Shown here: positions 45,517 to 57,603 of the stretch, piece by piece
Position numbering within the stretch: the first letter of the stretch is position 1
Layout: each line of letters opens with the position of its first letter
DNA from: Amphimedon queenslandica
Taxonomy: Eukaryota > Porifera > Demospongiae > Haplosclerida > Niphatidae
Reading direction: 5' to 3'
DNA length: 64,000 bases
Assembly (NCBI RefSeq): GCF_000090795.2
Contig: NW_003546242.1
Location: 1,812,216-1,876,215, forward strand
The notes under the pieces: model-generated
Databases searched by the model: none
The model's input: only the letters and a program-made list of their open reading frames with translations
What the model was told of the DNA's origin: nothing
Position numbers and translations under genes: made by a program

Positions 45517-46835
45517 CTAATCCAGTGAATATAGTTTTATATTTAATTGTGTTTAAAACTAGAGAATTACTTATTGTACCAAAAGCAGTGAAATTGGAGT
45601 ATATTTCACTCAATTATGTCTGAGGTATAATACAATTCTACATTAGGTGTTTGCATACTCTTCTCTCTCAATAAAGTCTTTCTCACAATAATGGGAGCTA
45701 AATATTTAGCTTTGGATGATCAGGATACAACTACACCCAAATTTTCCGAACATACCTCTCCTCTCTTTATGCTAGCAAAATTCAGTGTAGTTTCATTTCA
45801 ATGACTACTCTACTACAATGGTAAAGAGTTTTCCTGGACCATTTCTAATCAGCAACAGCAAATTAACCTGTGTCTGTGAGTCTCTGACATGAAGAGAAGA
45901 ATCAGGTAGTACTAAGCTGTAACAAAACCTAATCTAACCTGGTTTATTACAAATTTAAGTCTTGTTCATGGTTGATGACTTAGCAGTAAGTTATGCTAAA
46001 TGCATCTGTAAACAAATTGTCATATATGGCTGTAACGTAACAAAAAGTAATCAGCCATGCAGAAGCAGAAACAAAACTTAGTCTAAAATCAGAAATCACT
46101 TCTTTATCAAAACACAACCAGAACTTAAATAAGCACAGGTCAGAAGTATAGTATCTGACACAAAAGAATGAAAAAAATCACCCTAGTAATAATAATGATG
46201 ATAACACTATGACTAAGGTCACTAATGCATTGCAACGATAATACAAACACAGCACAATTATAATGATTAAAATGCTACATTTACATTACAGCAGAAAATA
46301 ATTTTAAACCCACTAGACTTCCTTCTGGGATCATGACAGATCCTTAGGAAGTCTGGTTGACCAAGACCTGGCTACTATCATCAGTTCACATGTAATAGTG
46401 CACTGCACTTTAAGCTATGCAAGCATGGCAAGTCCAAAAATTCTGGTGATTTTTTTGCAAAGTCCACAATAGTCTAGGTTTTTTTCTTACCTTTTCAATT
46501 TATATAAAAAAAACAAAAAATAACTAAAAATTCTACATGTCACTTTAATTTTAAATGGCTCTATGAGACTGAATTTGCCAATAAATGGAGGAAGCAAACA
46601 AAGGGCACAACAAAACTAAAGACCATGACCCTCTTCAGAATGCCACTACAAATATTTATAGTTTATAGTAATTAATTATTGTTCTACAAATGAAGTTTTC
46701 ATCATAGGAAAATAGAAATGTACATTTTAATAAATTTTTTATAACATTTCAATAAAGTGTTTATCTTCATAATGATAACATTGATGCTCAGGGTACATGA
46801 AATGATGCTTTTTATAGCCATATACACTATCATTA
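45517..46835. other. Unannotated spacer
   Basis: AT-rich, no coding frame with family resemblance. A 12-base inverted pair ACTAGACTTCCT / AGGAAGTCTGGT flanks a 21-base loop at about 46309-46354. Nothing else stands out. Confidence 0.4.
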
Positions 46836-47680
46836 TACAGGGTTTCCCTTAAGATTCTGCTAGAGTTCTTAGCTTTTTGTCAGTGAATTTTTGAAGTTGC
46901 TCAAAAATTGAAAAATACCCCATACAGGTAATTTGATAAAAAAACATGAAATGATAGAATTCTCTGATACAAGTACATGTTCTAGGTTTTGTTGTAAATT
47001 TGAGCTGGTTGAGCCTGGTTCTGATCAAATTTGATTTTTTTATAAATTTTTAATTACCCAAAAATTTGGTCAACCAACGGAGCCTTTAAATTGGTCTTTG
47101 GCCAAAGTTTCTCAAAATGGCTAGGAGAGACTTCTTTACTTTTATAATTTTTGTAATACAAAACATGTCCTTATGCTGTGCAACAGCTTTGAGTTGATTC
47201 TGATCAAAATGTGGATGTTTTAATGAATTACTAAGCCCAAAATAACTAGGCAGCATGCTGTAGGAGAACTGTCACGCTAGAGGACTGTATAAATGGTTGC
47301 GGAGTTCTGCACAATTGCGCATGCTCAGTACAAAAATAATAATAATGACAATGAATAATTAATTGACACAATACACAACACATGTTAGTTTACTTTGATC
47401 TTGTAATCAAAATCTTTCATAAATAGAGCAAATTTCTATTCTTACATACAAAATCAAAGTAACCACAGAAGTTGTTAGCAACATGTTGCCTAGTGTATGT
47501 TGGGCTACATCGAGCCAATAGCCAAAGGCTATATAATAGCTCTGAGAGAATTCCATGTTCTTATACATATGTAGTGTAAAAATTTTGAACTAATTTCAAT
47601 CAAAATTGAATTCATAAAGTTGCTCTAATGAAGCATATGCTTTTTAGCTCATTTATAGGATGTTTTGTAGGAAGCCCATC
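46836..47680. mobile_element. Diverged TACAGGG-type element with a nested foldback
   Basis: It starts TACAGGGTTTCCCTTAAGATT, close to the left end at 44353, and ends near TTTGTAGGAAGCCC. The interior paragraphs match the family. The middle (about 47241-47520) is foreign and contains the foldback element at 47375-47495. Confidence 0.6.
47375..47495. mobile_element. Foldback element, CACTAGGCAACATG family, copy 1
   Basis: The right arm ATCAAAGTAACCACAGAAGTTG followed by TTAGCAACATGTTGCCTAGTG is the complement of a degraded left arm (ACATGTTAGTTTACTTTGATC). A better preserved copy is at 48433-48610. Confidence 0.6.
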
Positions 47681-47730
47681 CAGCCTCTGCATTTACAATA
47701 TTACATTAGGCCAGCATACTGAGAATTACC

Positions 47731-48036
47731 GTAGGGCACTCTTTTTTTAAGGGCTCAAGTTCTCTTTTCTAGCAAAAGTAAATTTGCGAATCATGATCTC
47801 TAATACTTTTGTTAGCTAATACAATTGCTCTCTGAAATACACGATGTAATAGAGGACCAGCAGAGTTTAGAAAGATCAAAGAACATCTGAAAATAGTCCA
47901 AAAGCGCAATCTTCACTTTAAAATGCCCATGTGAAACTTGTCGACATGCATGCATGTCCCCTTTCAATTTGAGGTCACAATACTTGAAAAATTCAAGAAA
48001 TACATGTATATAGCCCTCAAAGAAAGAGTGCCCTAC
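47731..48036. mobile_element. 306-bp MITE with GTAGGGCACTCTTT ends
   Basis: The left end GTAGGGCACTCTTTTTTTAA and the complement of the right end GTAGGGCACTCTTTCTTTGA continue into GGGCTCAAG / GGGCTATA, giving about 25 bp of inverted repeat. The interior includes CAATTGCTCTCTGAAATACACG. It is shared with the diverged copy at 25580-25862. Confidence 0.8.
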
Positions 48037-48432
48037 CATAATAATAAAAAACATGACCCTTTTGATGCATGCTTTACACTAGAGCCTAGTTTCAATCGGA
48101 TGGCCCTATACATACCTCAATTATATTATCTTTTATGACCTCCATGGCTTCTTGTACCACATAAGCAAATACTGCTAGCAATTGATCAACCAAACAATTA
48201 GGAGGGTATCCAAAAAACTTGTACCGTTAACATGCAAGGACACAAAACATGTTCAGGAATAACCTATTAGAATATCTATTTATTACAATAAATAGGGTGA
48301 AGAGATAATACAGGTAGCAGCTCCTTTCAGTGCTAATACATTACAATAATTATGTATAGGCTCACAGATTTTTCCTCGACTTTCTCATCCATACCCTGCA
48401 GCATGCATGCAACTTCTTGAGGTCCCTGGCTC

Positions 48433-48610
48433 TACTAGACAACATGTTGCTAGCAACATTTGTGTATGATTACTTTGATCTTGTAAGCAATATGTTGCCA
48501 GAAATAGAATAGTCTTCTATTTCTGCAAACATACTGTTTACAAGATTAAAGCATAGACACTTTATTGATCAAAGTAACCACAGATGTTGCTTGCTACATG
48601 TTGCCTAGTG
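48433..48610. mobile_element. Foldback element, CACTAGGCAACATG family, copy 2
   Basis: The left arm TACTAGACAACATGTTGC, with TAGCAACATTTGTGTATGATTACTTTGATC, pairs with the right arm GATCAAAGTAACCACAGATGTTGC and TTGCTACATGTTGCCTAGTG. The arms are about 45 bp with few mismatches. The interior has a second small inverted pair (AATAGAATAGTCTTCTATTTCT). Confidence 0.72.
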
Positions 48611-48707
48611 CATGCATGATACTCTAGTCACTTACACCCACGCAAGACTCACGTGACATTAGACACAAATTAATTTAAAACACGTGGCAGACTGGCAGGC
48701 ATTATTC

Positions 48708-48968
48708 ATGTCTATGTTGGAGTTCTGTCAGCTTTTACCCAAAGTGGTGAGTATAGTTGTACTTTTGTATTTACCTTATCAATGATAATATTATATAGGA
48801 ACTACACGCTCATTTAAATGGATCGATTAGTGCCGATACTATGCGTAAACTGATTGAGCTCAAGTCCAAGAAACGGCTTTTAGGAGGAAAAGATGAGGTA
48901 GTCTCTGGTGATTCTAATCCAAACAGTTGGAAGACAGTTATGAGTGACGAAGGAGAGAAACTAGAAAG
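48708..48968 (+). CDS. Adenosine deaminase-like protein (N6-methyl-AMP deaminase type), 5' end only
   Basis: Exon 1 (48708-48746) reads MSMLEFCQLLPKV. Exon 2 (48799-48968) continues ELHAHLNGSISADTMRKLIE and SGDSNPNSWKTVMSDEGEKL, and ends at AG|GTATCA. PKVELHAHLNGSIS is the N-terminal hallmark of ADAL/MAPDA; its HxH pair binds the catalytic metal of the amidohydrolase fold. ADAL proteins hydrolyse N6-modified AMP in the cytosol. Only about 70 of some 350 residues are here. The following exons are absent before the 10-N gap, and the next gene lies on the other strand, so the model is cut by the gap or by rearrangement. Confidence 0.8.
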
Positions 48969-49209
48969 GTATCATCAATTTACCATAAAGGGTCATTTTG
49001 TGGGTACAAAATTTTGTGAAAGGTTCAGTAATTTAGAGGGAATTAATTTTTCGCAGTGGCTACTGCACCGGCACCGGTAGCTGTGTTATGGTACCGGCAC
49101 AGTAATTAAAGGGTTAAATATCAACTGTTACCATAGCAACGTATAATAAAATAACAATTTTTATTTTTTTCACTTCTTTGTTTCATTTTGTCAATAATAA
49201 CAGTAATTA

Positions 49210-49219
49210 NNNNNNNNNN
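49210..49219. other. Assembly gap (10 N)
   Basis: A run of ten N, probably a scaffold join of arbitrary length. Both adjoining genes are incomplete towards it. Confidence 0.99.
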
Positions 49220-49863
<644 letters not shown>

Positions 49864-50256
49864 CTTGTCTTGACTTGCTGTATAGAACTAATACTGAACA
49901 ATCCTTTTACTGAGGCTACCAGTGTCTGTGATGAGTTTTTGTGTACAGCTACTGCTTTTATAACATGCTGCAGCTTCATTTCCTGTTACAAAATTATTAT
50001 GAATTTACAGATCTAGGATTCAATTTTGGGGGGCAATTATGAGATGGGTGGGGTAATTAGAGGGTGTGGTCAAGTAAGCTTGTGTACAGAACCATAGATA
50101 TTTATGCAGCGGTATAATATTTCTTATCACACCAGTTCTCTCTTTTTTCCAATTTAATCCTACTACTTTTCCATTTTTATTTACTTTTAATATCATAAAT
50201 CAATTCATAAACATTCTATTTTGTATCATATGTTAATAAATGAAGGTTAACTGTAG

Positions 50257-52495
50257 TTACAATGTTATATATCTTCTTGTGTATTGATTATAAAGTTTTG
50301 AGGCATAGTGAGAATTCCACAGACCAAGAAAAAGGAGAAGGAACAGATAGAGAAAGACCACCAGTAATCCATTTGTGGTTGGAAAACCATCTTCTGGTAG
50401 GACTACACAAAATAGAAATAAAACAAGGACATCATCAGTAATTTTAAAGAGAAAAAATTTTGGCAAATTTGGCATTTTGAAAGCTACTGGCCAAACCATT
50501 TTGAATCATTATGTACAATTCACCAAATTAAACCCACCAATCACCACAATTTTTACCAGTCACACTCATCTCTCACTCCCTCCCTCCCGAGGGCCTTATT
50601 TTGGTCTCCCTCTCTCCCTTACATCATAGATACTTTATTCTTACATTTACCTTGGTCTCACTCTCTCCCTCCCTTACCTTGGTCTCTCCCTCTCCCTTAT
50701 ACCTTGGTCTCACTCTTTTGTGTGCAAAGACAAGAATGTACTTAAACTCTCAACATATATCCCATCATCTGTCACTACAAAGTATCTCTCCGGCACTTTC
50801 TGATTAAAGGAAGGTTCACTGCCATGTTGTACCCTAGACCTGAGAGAGAGAAGTTCTGTAAATTTAAGGAATTGGCAAAAAGTTTAAATAACGTTAAATA
50901 TAATTGTAGATGAAAATTCTAATTTTGGTTAGTAGCAAATTTTAGCAGCAATGCACTCAATATAAGACCCCTTGCAAGACAATGGTACAAGACCCCTTGC
51001 TGTACCTTATATCAGGGTGAGAGTCCACCTCACAGACAGCCATCATTGCTACACAATGGAGGGAGGGAGCTCTTGGTCCAGCTGGTGGCTGAGGGACTGA
51101 AATTCATACAAACTGAGAGCTCAGTAGAGAGGTATGTTCCCTCTCCAAATATATTGACCTTCAGAAAAAGTGAAATTAAAAATGAAATTAAATTCTAACG
51201 GAATATACTCAATATATATATAATATATACAGTAATTTTGATGTACCAAGAGTTGATCAAAACCCAAAAGACAATATAAGACATTATAAACAGTATTTCA
51301 ATTAAGGTAAGGTACATGTACGTTGTCTTTTAATGAGACTAATGTATAATAAAAAATAATGTAGCTATGTAGAATACTGCAGTTTCATTGGTCGATTGCT
51401 ATAGGCATAATAGAACAATACTTGATGGGCAAGAATGTATATTATTATTATATCATAAAAAGGAAATGGAAGTCGGTCCAATAACTATTGGCATGAACTA
51501 CAATTGAAAGTTGGTAAGTGTCTTAATTTACTATTCCATTTCATTGCCTTCTCTTGGCCTGTCAGTCAATCAGTGGGTTAATCTACTACTGGCACACAGT
51601 AAACATTATTATTGTGAGTATTGTACTACAGGGCATGTGTGTGTGTGTATGTGTGGCCAAATCAAAAATGGTTAGGAGGTGATTTGCCATTTCAATTAAT
51701 TTTTCTGATATGGATAGAAAAAGTTTGAGCTTATTCTAGTTAAAATTAAATTTTTATAATTTTTTAAAGTTGATCAAATACTGAGGGAAAGTCCCCATAA
51801 TATAGTACAGGGATTTCGGTCAAATTTCACCAAAATTAAAAAGGAGAGAACTCCTCAATTTTATTACATTTTCTGATAGATATACTTGTACTTATGTTGC
51901 ATAGAAAGCTTGAGCTGATTCCTATCAGAATTAGATTTTTTATAAATTTTAAAAGTTTGTCTAAAAATGGCTAGTACAGCTGTACTACTACAGTACAGGG
52001 TATCATCAGTTTCGACGACTACTGAAATTTCCTACCAGTCTACAAGATAAGTTCCTTCACTAAATATACCAAACTTAATTAAAATGATAATACATTGTCT
52101 TAGTGTTGGCATAAACAAAATAATGAAAGTTGGTAAGTGACTCCAGTTACAATCATATTCCATTGTCTTCTCTTGGCTTACCATTCAATCAGTGAATCTG
52201 CTGTTGAGTTTATTTGGCAAACAAAAACAAAAGAAGATTTTCCATTAAAATTTAATAACAATCAATACACATGTATGATAATCACAGGTCATAGAAGTGG
52301 TAATTAAATGAGTGGATGGTGTTTGGTATTTGGGTGTGGCTCTACACTACCTTGTTAATGTGACTGAGGAGTCCGTTGTGTGCGATTGGGTGAAAGTTCT
52401 CTACTCTGCTCCCGTGATAGGCTAAGAAGGTACCGTACTCTGAGGCTGTCCTCTGCCATTTCTCCTCTCTCTCTGAGGACAGAGGCACTAAGAAT
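50257..52495 (-). CDS. PARP16-like mono-ADP-ribosyltransferase, 5' end not found, one frameshift
   Basis: Exons from 5' to 3': 52495-52351 (FLVPLSSEREEKWQRTASEY, then GTFLAYHGSRVENFHPIAHN), 51158-51006 (VNIFGEGTYLSTELS...SPSATSW then GPRAPSLHCVAMMAVCEVD), 50839-50742 (KVPERYFVVTDDGIYVESL), 50402-50257 (C-terminal span LLVVFLYLFLLLFLGLW and a basic tail). The order and the tail anchor match PARP16, a mono-ADP-ribosyltransferase of the ER and nuclear envelope. The catalytic His (YHGS) and Tyr (GTYLS) are present, and the third position is Tyr-like rather than Glu, consistent with mono-transfer. A one-base shift near 51080 is needed to pass from SATSW to GPRAP; as written the frame meets a stop. 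It is either a sequence error or a dying gene. The N-terminal helical domain was not located. Confidence 0.82.
50440..50560. repeat. Decayed GGCAAATTT-family element in a PARP16-like exon boundary region
   Basis: AAATTTTGGCAAATTTGGCA and ACTGGCCAAACCATTTTGAA, followed by CACCAAATTAAACCCACC, match the interior of 29278-29488. It lies in the intron between the last two PARP16-like exons. The ends are lost. Confidence 0.5.
51650..52000. repeat. Dispersed TACAGGG-family fragment in a PARP16-like intron
   Basis: Two paragraphs each carry TTGAGCT(T/G)ATTC, ATTAAATTTTTATAATTTTTTAAAGTTGA and GTACAGGG. They match 44353-44916 in order but without clean ends. Confidence 0.55.
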
Positions 52496-52568
52496 CTATT
52501 GAAACAAGATGTCTTTGGATTGAGGTATAATATATATAACAACACAATCACCCTCTCTCCTCCATTAG

Positions 52569-52714
52569 GTGCTCCTGGTGTTACTGTTAGAGGAGAATCT
52601 GTTGACAGTAAAACTGTTCCACAGGCTCCTAATGCCAAGCAACCAGCAGCTCCTCCCACTTCAATAAACAGTGAAATAAAATTACCAGACACTAAAAGAA
52701 AGAAACTAAATTAA
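52569..52714 (+). CDS. Possible terminal exon of an unidentified plus-strand gene
   Basis: After an acceptor CTCCATTAG the frame reads GAPGVTVRGESVDSKTVPQA, then PNAKQPAAPPTSINSEIKLP and ends KRKKLN-stop, followed by AATAA-rich DNA. The Pro/Ala-rich and basic end looks like the tail of a nuclear protein. The minus strand is also open here, continuous with the PARP exon region, but it gives a less protein-like reading. No upstream exon was joined. Confidence 0.25.
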
Positions 52715-53119
52715 TAATAATAATAATAATTTTGTCAATAAACTTCACTAACGAGACACCTACGGTGCATGGCCTCGCCCCTATAGCTGCTATGGTGCAT
52801 GCCCGCACTTCAATAACTGTTTGATTATCAGCATGAAGAGAGTCTGCTCAACACTAGCTTCCTACAGTTGCACTTGCTCTTGAATACCTGCAGAAGTAGC
52901 AGCACTGCAGCACATACATGCAAGCAGCTCCAGCCCCTCCCATGCATGTAGATTGAAAGGTGTGGCATTCCATGAGTGTCAGCAAGAAGACCATGTGAGA
53001 AAGAAGCTTCACTTTTTCTTTACTAATCAGCAATATATGATAAACTTGCTGACAAAAAAGTCGCTGCCTTTGTATATTTGAGATAGTATAGGTACTGTAG
53101 TACCTATAACCCAGCAAGT

Positions 53120-54319
53120 TGTTGTTCTAGCGCTGCACAAACGAGTGACCTCAACAATTTCAAGTAAGTATAACTCTTCATCAAGTAAGATTTAGAGAAA
53201 TCTGTTCATAATTTTTGAAGGCCATGTTCTAATCTACTGAAAAATGCTACCAGCTATCTCTAAAGTGCCAACACAACGGAACTTGGCCCAACTACTCGAT
53301 TTTCTTACTTTGAAGCTTCTGTACCTAGCACTTGTATTTGAGCAACACAAAACAGTTAAGAAAGACTTTTCCACGTCAAAAATAAAGATCTAGGAGCTTA
53401 GAACACGCTGTGCTAAAGTTATTGTTTATTAAAAACAAATTTCAGTTGTACAGAATGAATGAATGAATGAATGAATGACAGACACACACAACAACTACCT
53501 ATACCTCGCGTAGGCGAGGCCAATTACTTATCTACAATCAATGACATTAGAAATGATACTTTAATGATTCAATGTCTTCTAAATTTGTGGTTAAATCATC
53601 CGGATTACAATAAAGTCATATCATCCTGATAAAAGCAGTATCTGCTTTAGCACTAATCTAAAGACATGTAAATATACATCTGTTTGACACTGACACTCAA
53701 ATTCTCATCTCACAATGGATAAATATTTTTTAGGAATTTTAAACTTTCAGAGGTGATAAAGCTTGTGGTTTGCTCTGTAGATGTAAATGTGTAATGTATA
53801 GCAATGTACATGTACAGTACTAAAGTACAGTGACTCATGCGCATGCTCAGCTCCTAGTAATAATAATGATGTAGAGGCTTCAATATAGCAAGAAAATCTT
53901 TTAACTTCACTGTCTTCATTAGAAAATTGGAATACAAAAAATAATCAAAAAGTTCATGTAGGCACCTGCTCTTTAGTGTTATTTGAGGATGAGGGCACAC
54001 CATTGACACCAATTCTGAGAAGGTAGATTCATCCGCAGAAAACAGTTACCTGTACTGTTGATAAATTGAAGTATCAATGTATCATACTTTATGAAACATC
54101 AGCAGTTGAACAGGAGAAGTACATGCAAGTATTGATTTAGGAGACAACAGAAGTTTTGAGATGATGGTGACTGCTGTTGAACGGGAGAAACTACTGTTTT
54201 AAAAGATAGTGAATGTCATTAAACAGTCAACAGTGGTTGAAATACAAGAGACTCACAGGTTTTGAATTGCTACAAATGGGAAACATAAGGAACCTTAATT
54301 CAAAAGAGGAATTAAGTTT
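53120..54319. other. Spacer with a GAAT microsatellite
   Basis: (GAAT)n runs at about 53455-53478, and a CCTCGCGTAGGCGAGGCCAATTA segment near 53504 resembles CTAGGCGAGGCCAATAA near 890. Coding potential is not evident. The stretch 54050-54230 repeats CAGTTGAAC(A/G)GGAGAA-like phrases. Confidence 0.4.
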
Positions 54320-54595
54320 TAGCCCCGTTTACACTATGCCCTTAAAGCGGTTTGGAACCGGTTTAGAAATAAATCAGTTTACGTGTGGACAATTTCAATG
54401 CGGTTTAAACCGACTTATCTCAAACCACCTCAGGAGGTGGTTTGAGATAATCAAACCGGTTTAAGTACTGAAGCAGCTGTATTATGTATGCAATGTAGCA
54501 TTGTAAACTGATTCAACCACAGTTATGTGTGGACACAATTAAGCTGGTTTCTGAACTGCTTTGATCCAAACTGGTTTGTAGTGTAAACGGGGCTA
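54320..54595. mobile_element. 276-bp MITE, GCCCCGTTTACACTA ends, nested palindromes
   Basis: The ends are perfect inverted repeats TAGCCCCGTTTACACTA (54320-54336) and TAGTGTAAACGGGGCTA (54579-54595), with TA as probable target duplication. The interior has a perfect 16-bp-arm hairpin (54415-54430 with 54435-54450, arm TTATCTCAAACCACCT) and several GGTTTAAACC / AACCGGTTTA palindromes. There is no coding region. Confidence 0.88.
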
Positions 54596-55420
54596 GTAAT
54601 GAATAGTAATGCTGGCAATGGTGACTTGTACATGCACTATTCTACATGTAGTACAGTACATTATCATACATTACTTACCATGGCATGTATTGTTAGATAT
54701 TATACAATGTACCTTATCAAGTAAAATATATTACTTAGCTCTATATGTACAACTAGTATGTATCCCCTGGCTACATGGATAAGGTGGTTCTTTCCTTTGT
54801 ATACATGTATATGGCATAACACTACAAAACCACGTGTTGTCTTCTGGTTTTTAGTCTTATTATTTGTGCTTTGTCCTTTTTTGTTTTTAAATTCATATTT
54901 ATGGTCCTTGACCAAATTGTAAAGAAGTAATGTAATAGAAGCTCTTGAGTAAGGTTTCTTCCTTTGCCAGAAAGTAGCTGCTGCTCACACTCTTCTTGAA
55001 TGATGAAAGAAAAAGAAATAGCATCTATTGTTCATTGCTATATGCTATAATGATCTTTTCTCAAACCTGTGTTTTCTCAAACCTGTGTATTCTATAGTTC
55101 GACAACATGCAGTCACAATATTGGAATAGTCTTAAGAATTTTGGTGAAATTTAGGCCTATTCTAAACAAAGTCTTGCAGTCCACGTTAAAAGTACATTGG
55201 GAACCACAAAGTTGAAGTTTACTTGATAGCAAAATTAAAGATAATGACAATTAATTTAGTTGCAGTTTTATTTTGCGTCCCTTTTCTTTGCTGTCATTCC
55301 TATAGTAAAAGGGGCCTAAACAAATGTCGGTGACATAAAAATGTCCATCTTCCTAATCACAAATTGGTAGCAAGGGTATGTGGAAGTAACTATTGTTAAT
55401 AATAATTAGGGCTGTAAAGT
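54596..55420. other. Spacer, no supported gene
   Basis: AT-rich. It contains a duplicated CTCAAACCTGTG(T) phrase near 55065-55085 and a 71-codon minus frame (54700-54915) with no family resemblance. Confidence 0.4.
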
Positions 55421-56350
55421 ATTGAAAAATGCTATGGTATTACTATATACCTTTTAAAGATGTCAATGATATTATGATAATAAGATGTTCAATAGCTCAA
55501 GTCAGAATTGAGTTCATTTAGATGTATATTTTAGTTCACAAGTTCATAGAGAGAAATACCATCTTTTGAACTGTCTCTGGTTTAAAAAACTTTGTGAAGG
55601 AGTCACAATTTGTCCACTATGGCTAAATAATCTCTCAGAGGGAGCACTGGTTGCAGTTATCAGAGATACTTTTTGGCAACACCTTATAGCAATGAATTTG
55701 TAGTTTCCATATGCTTCCACCACTTTAATGGGTCTTCTTCATCTACGTTAGGTTCAACAAGGTATCTCTGCATCTCCTGCTGTATCATGATATCATGGCT
55801 CTGGTAGCTTGTTCATCAGTCTCTTGGCTCTTAAACTTCCTAGAGTTTGCTTCGTACGAAGTGGACTCTTGTCAGTTAAATTAGTAGTTGAGTTTTTAAC
55901 TTCGCCATTAGACGAATAGTATTCAGCGGCAGCTACAGAAACAGTTTCTTTTACTTAGTCGATTTGTTGTGTATGCTTGGTTTTGAATCTGTTGTCTAGG
56001 AAAGATGCAATTTCGAGAATGTGAACAACATCATCAGTATTTCTACCAAGTAGATCAGCCAAAATTACAGTTTGAAGATTATGTACCAGTGGTGGATCTT
56101 CTTTTTCAAGACAGAATCAGTCACTAAGTTAATGATAGGTACAACAGCAGAGCTGGTTACATAGCTTTCTCCTCACATTACGCTTTTAAACTCTGCTAGT
56201 GGAGCTAGAGCATCATTGATGGCCTTTAACACTTCAATATCTTGCCAGCTTGGAATCAAGTTTGATGCTTTACGGTCAGAGAATACTAACTACACGAATT
56301 GCTGATTCTTGTTTGAGTATTTTGTCCACCATCTTCCCTGTGGAACCCCA
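55420..56350 (-). pseudogene. hAT transposase remnant
   Basis: Translated minus-strand pieces in family order: GSTGKMVDKILKQESAIRVV (about 56350-56290), SWQDIEVLKAINDALAPLAE (about 56250-56200), SYVTSSAVVPIINLVTDSVL (about 56170-56110), and the dimerisation block ATSAPSERLFSHSGQIVTPS (about 55660-55600). Stops and frame changes lie between them. This is a third hAT family in the window; its ends were not found. Confidence 0.75.
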
Positions 56351-56389
56351 TCTTGTTTGACAATGTTATTAATTTATTTAATCCATAAA

Positions 56390-56718
56390 ATACATACATG
56401 TAGCTGGTATGCTGTTGTTTCATCATTCCTTTCCATCTCTCTATCAACAATTTCCTTCACCTCTGCTGTAATTTTGGAAGGCCTGCCGCTACCGGGTTTT
56501 CTAGCAATAGTTCCTAAATTACATTACCTGATATATAAATACAATTCACAATGCACACACATTATATCAGTTAGTCTATATTTCTTTAAGAAGTACTGGA
56601 TTCCTCTAGCTGTCACTATCAATCCTTCCTGCTCCAGCATTTTCTTAATGGTTATGGACCTGTGTCCTCTTTTATTTAAGCTTAATATCCTTGTCTTTTT
56701 GTAGCTTGAGTAAACCAT
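56390..56718 (-). pseudogene. Tc1/mariner transposase, N-terminal HTH fragment
   Basis: The frame starts MVYSSYKKTRILSLNKRGHR, then SITIKKMLEQEGLIVTARGI, then QYFLKKYR (56718 down to about 56575). After an interruption it resumes GTIARKPGSGRPSKITAEVK and EMERNDETTAYQL (about 56515-56400). This is the paired HTH plus GRPSK linker of Tc1-like transposases. The DDE domain is absent. It abuts the hAT remnant, which suggests nesting. Confidence 0.78.
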
Positions 56719-57600
56719 CTCAATATAGCTGCTGCAACAATTCCCACTCAGTTCTGGTCCTCTGGAGCACGTGAGCTAGCTAGCTGACTTCAGGTAGGCG
56801 TGGCAAAATGTCGTTATGCCTAATTGCCATAGTTACAAAAATGTTTTATTATATTTTTTTACATCATAACAAAGCTAAAATTTCATTCAATAAACAAGAT
56901 TATACAAAATAACAGTATTGAAAATACAAACAAAGTGTATGGAGTCCTCTCGTCCAGTCCATCTGGCAGTAGCGGAAGCGGTGAGTCATGGCTACCAAAG
57001 AATGATAGTAGGAGAATTTATTCCGTTTCTGGGTGGTCTATCATGCCATGCCAGTAGTAACAGAAGATGATAAGCTGCTCCATCGGTCATCCAAATGTGG
57101 AAACGCTTACAGAATGGCTCAGAACAGTAAAGACGGTAACGTGGCAACGCATCAAGTGCACGGGGAAAAACGGACAAAAGACGGTCCGTTTAACGGTGAA
57201 CAACGCAAACGGAACACGAAGTTTTTATTGTCTTGTACTGTACATACATGTACAAAATTTACAACTTACACTAATAAGAATATGCTTCTTTAAATTTAAT
57301 GAAGTTTGAGTGCTTCTTTGTCTTTTCCAACTGCATGAAAATGCATGCACAATTTTACATGCAATACCAAGAGCTTTGGAAAATCTTTTATGTGCATCTA
57401 TTGCTTTCGTAATTTCCAAGCAAAGGTTATGTTCAAAGCATGATAGTCTGGAGTCTGGACCACTTCAGGTCCTTAGCAGCTGCCAATGTCTGTAGTCAAA
57501 CAAATTTGATTGGCACTCTTGTGACTCTATATTTAAATGAAAACTTACATAATCTCACCTTCTTTGGACCTTCTAACTTAGAAGCAGCATCCTCTAAAGT
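56719..57600. other. Spacer with an unidentified degenerate coding-like stretch
   Basis: About 56940-57240 is open on more than one frame (for example minus RALDALPRYRLYCSEPFCKR, then HDRPPRNGINSPTIILW). It has higher GC than its surroundings and may be a transposase fragment. I cannot name the family. Confidence 0.3.
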
Positions 57601-57603
57601 TTA

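Noticed and set aside
52500-52692. Minus-strand frame upstream of the PARP exon as the PARP N-terminus
   Set aside because: A clear acceptor (AATAG) precedes the PARP exon at 52495, and the upstream frame (a Gly/Ala/Val-rich run) has no resemblance to the PARP16 helical domain.
56309-56704. 131-codon plus-strand frame as a membrane protein gene
   Set aside because: It is the antisense of the Tc1/mariner HTH region, which matches a known family on the minus strand; the hydrophobicity is a by-product.
57033-57309. Overlapping plus-strand frames as a gene
   Set aside because: Three frames are open at once in a GC-richer patch; the minus strand is equally open and no family can be named.
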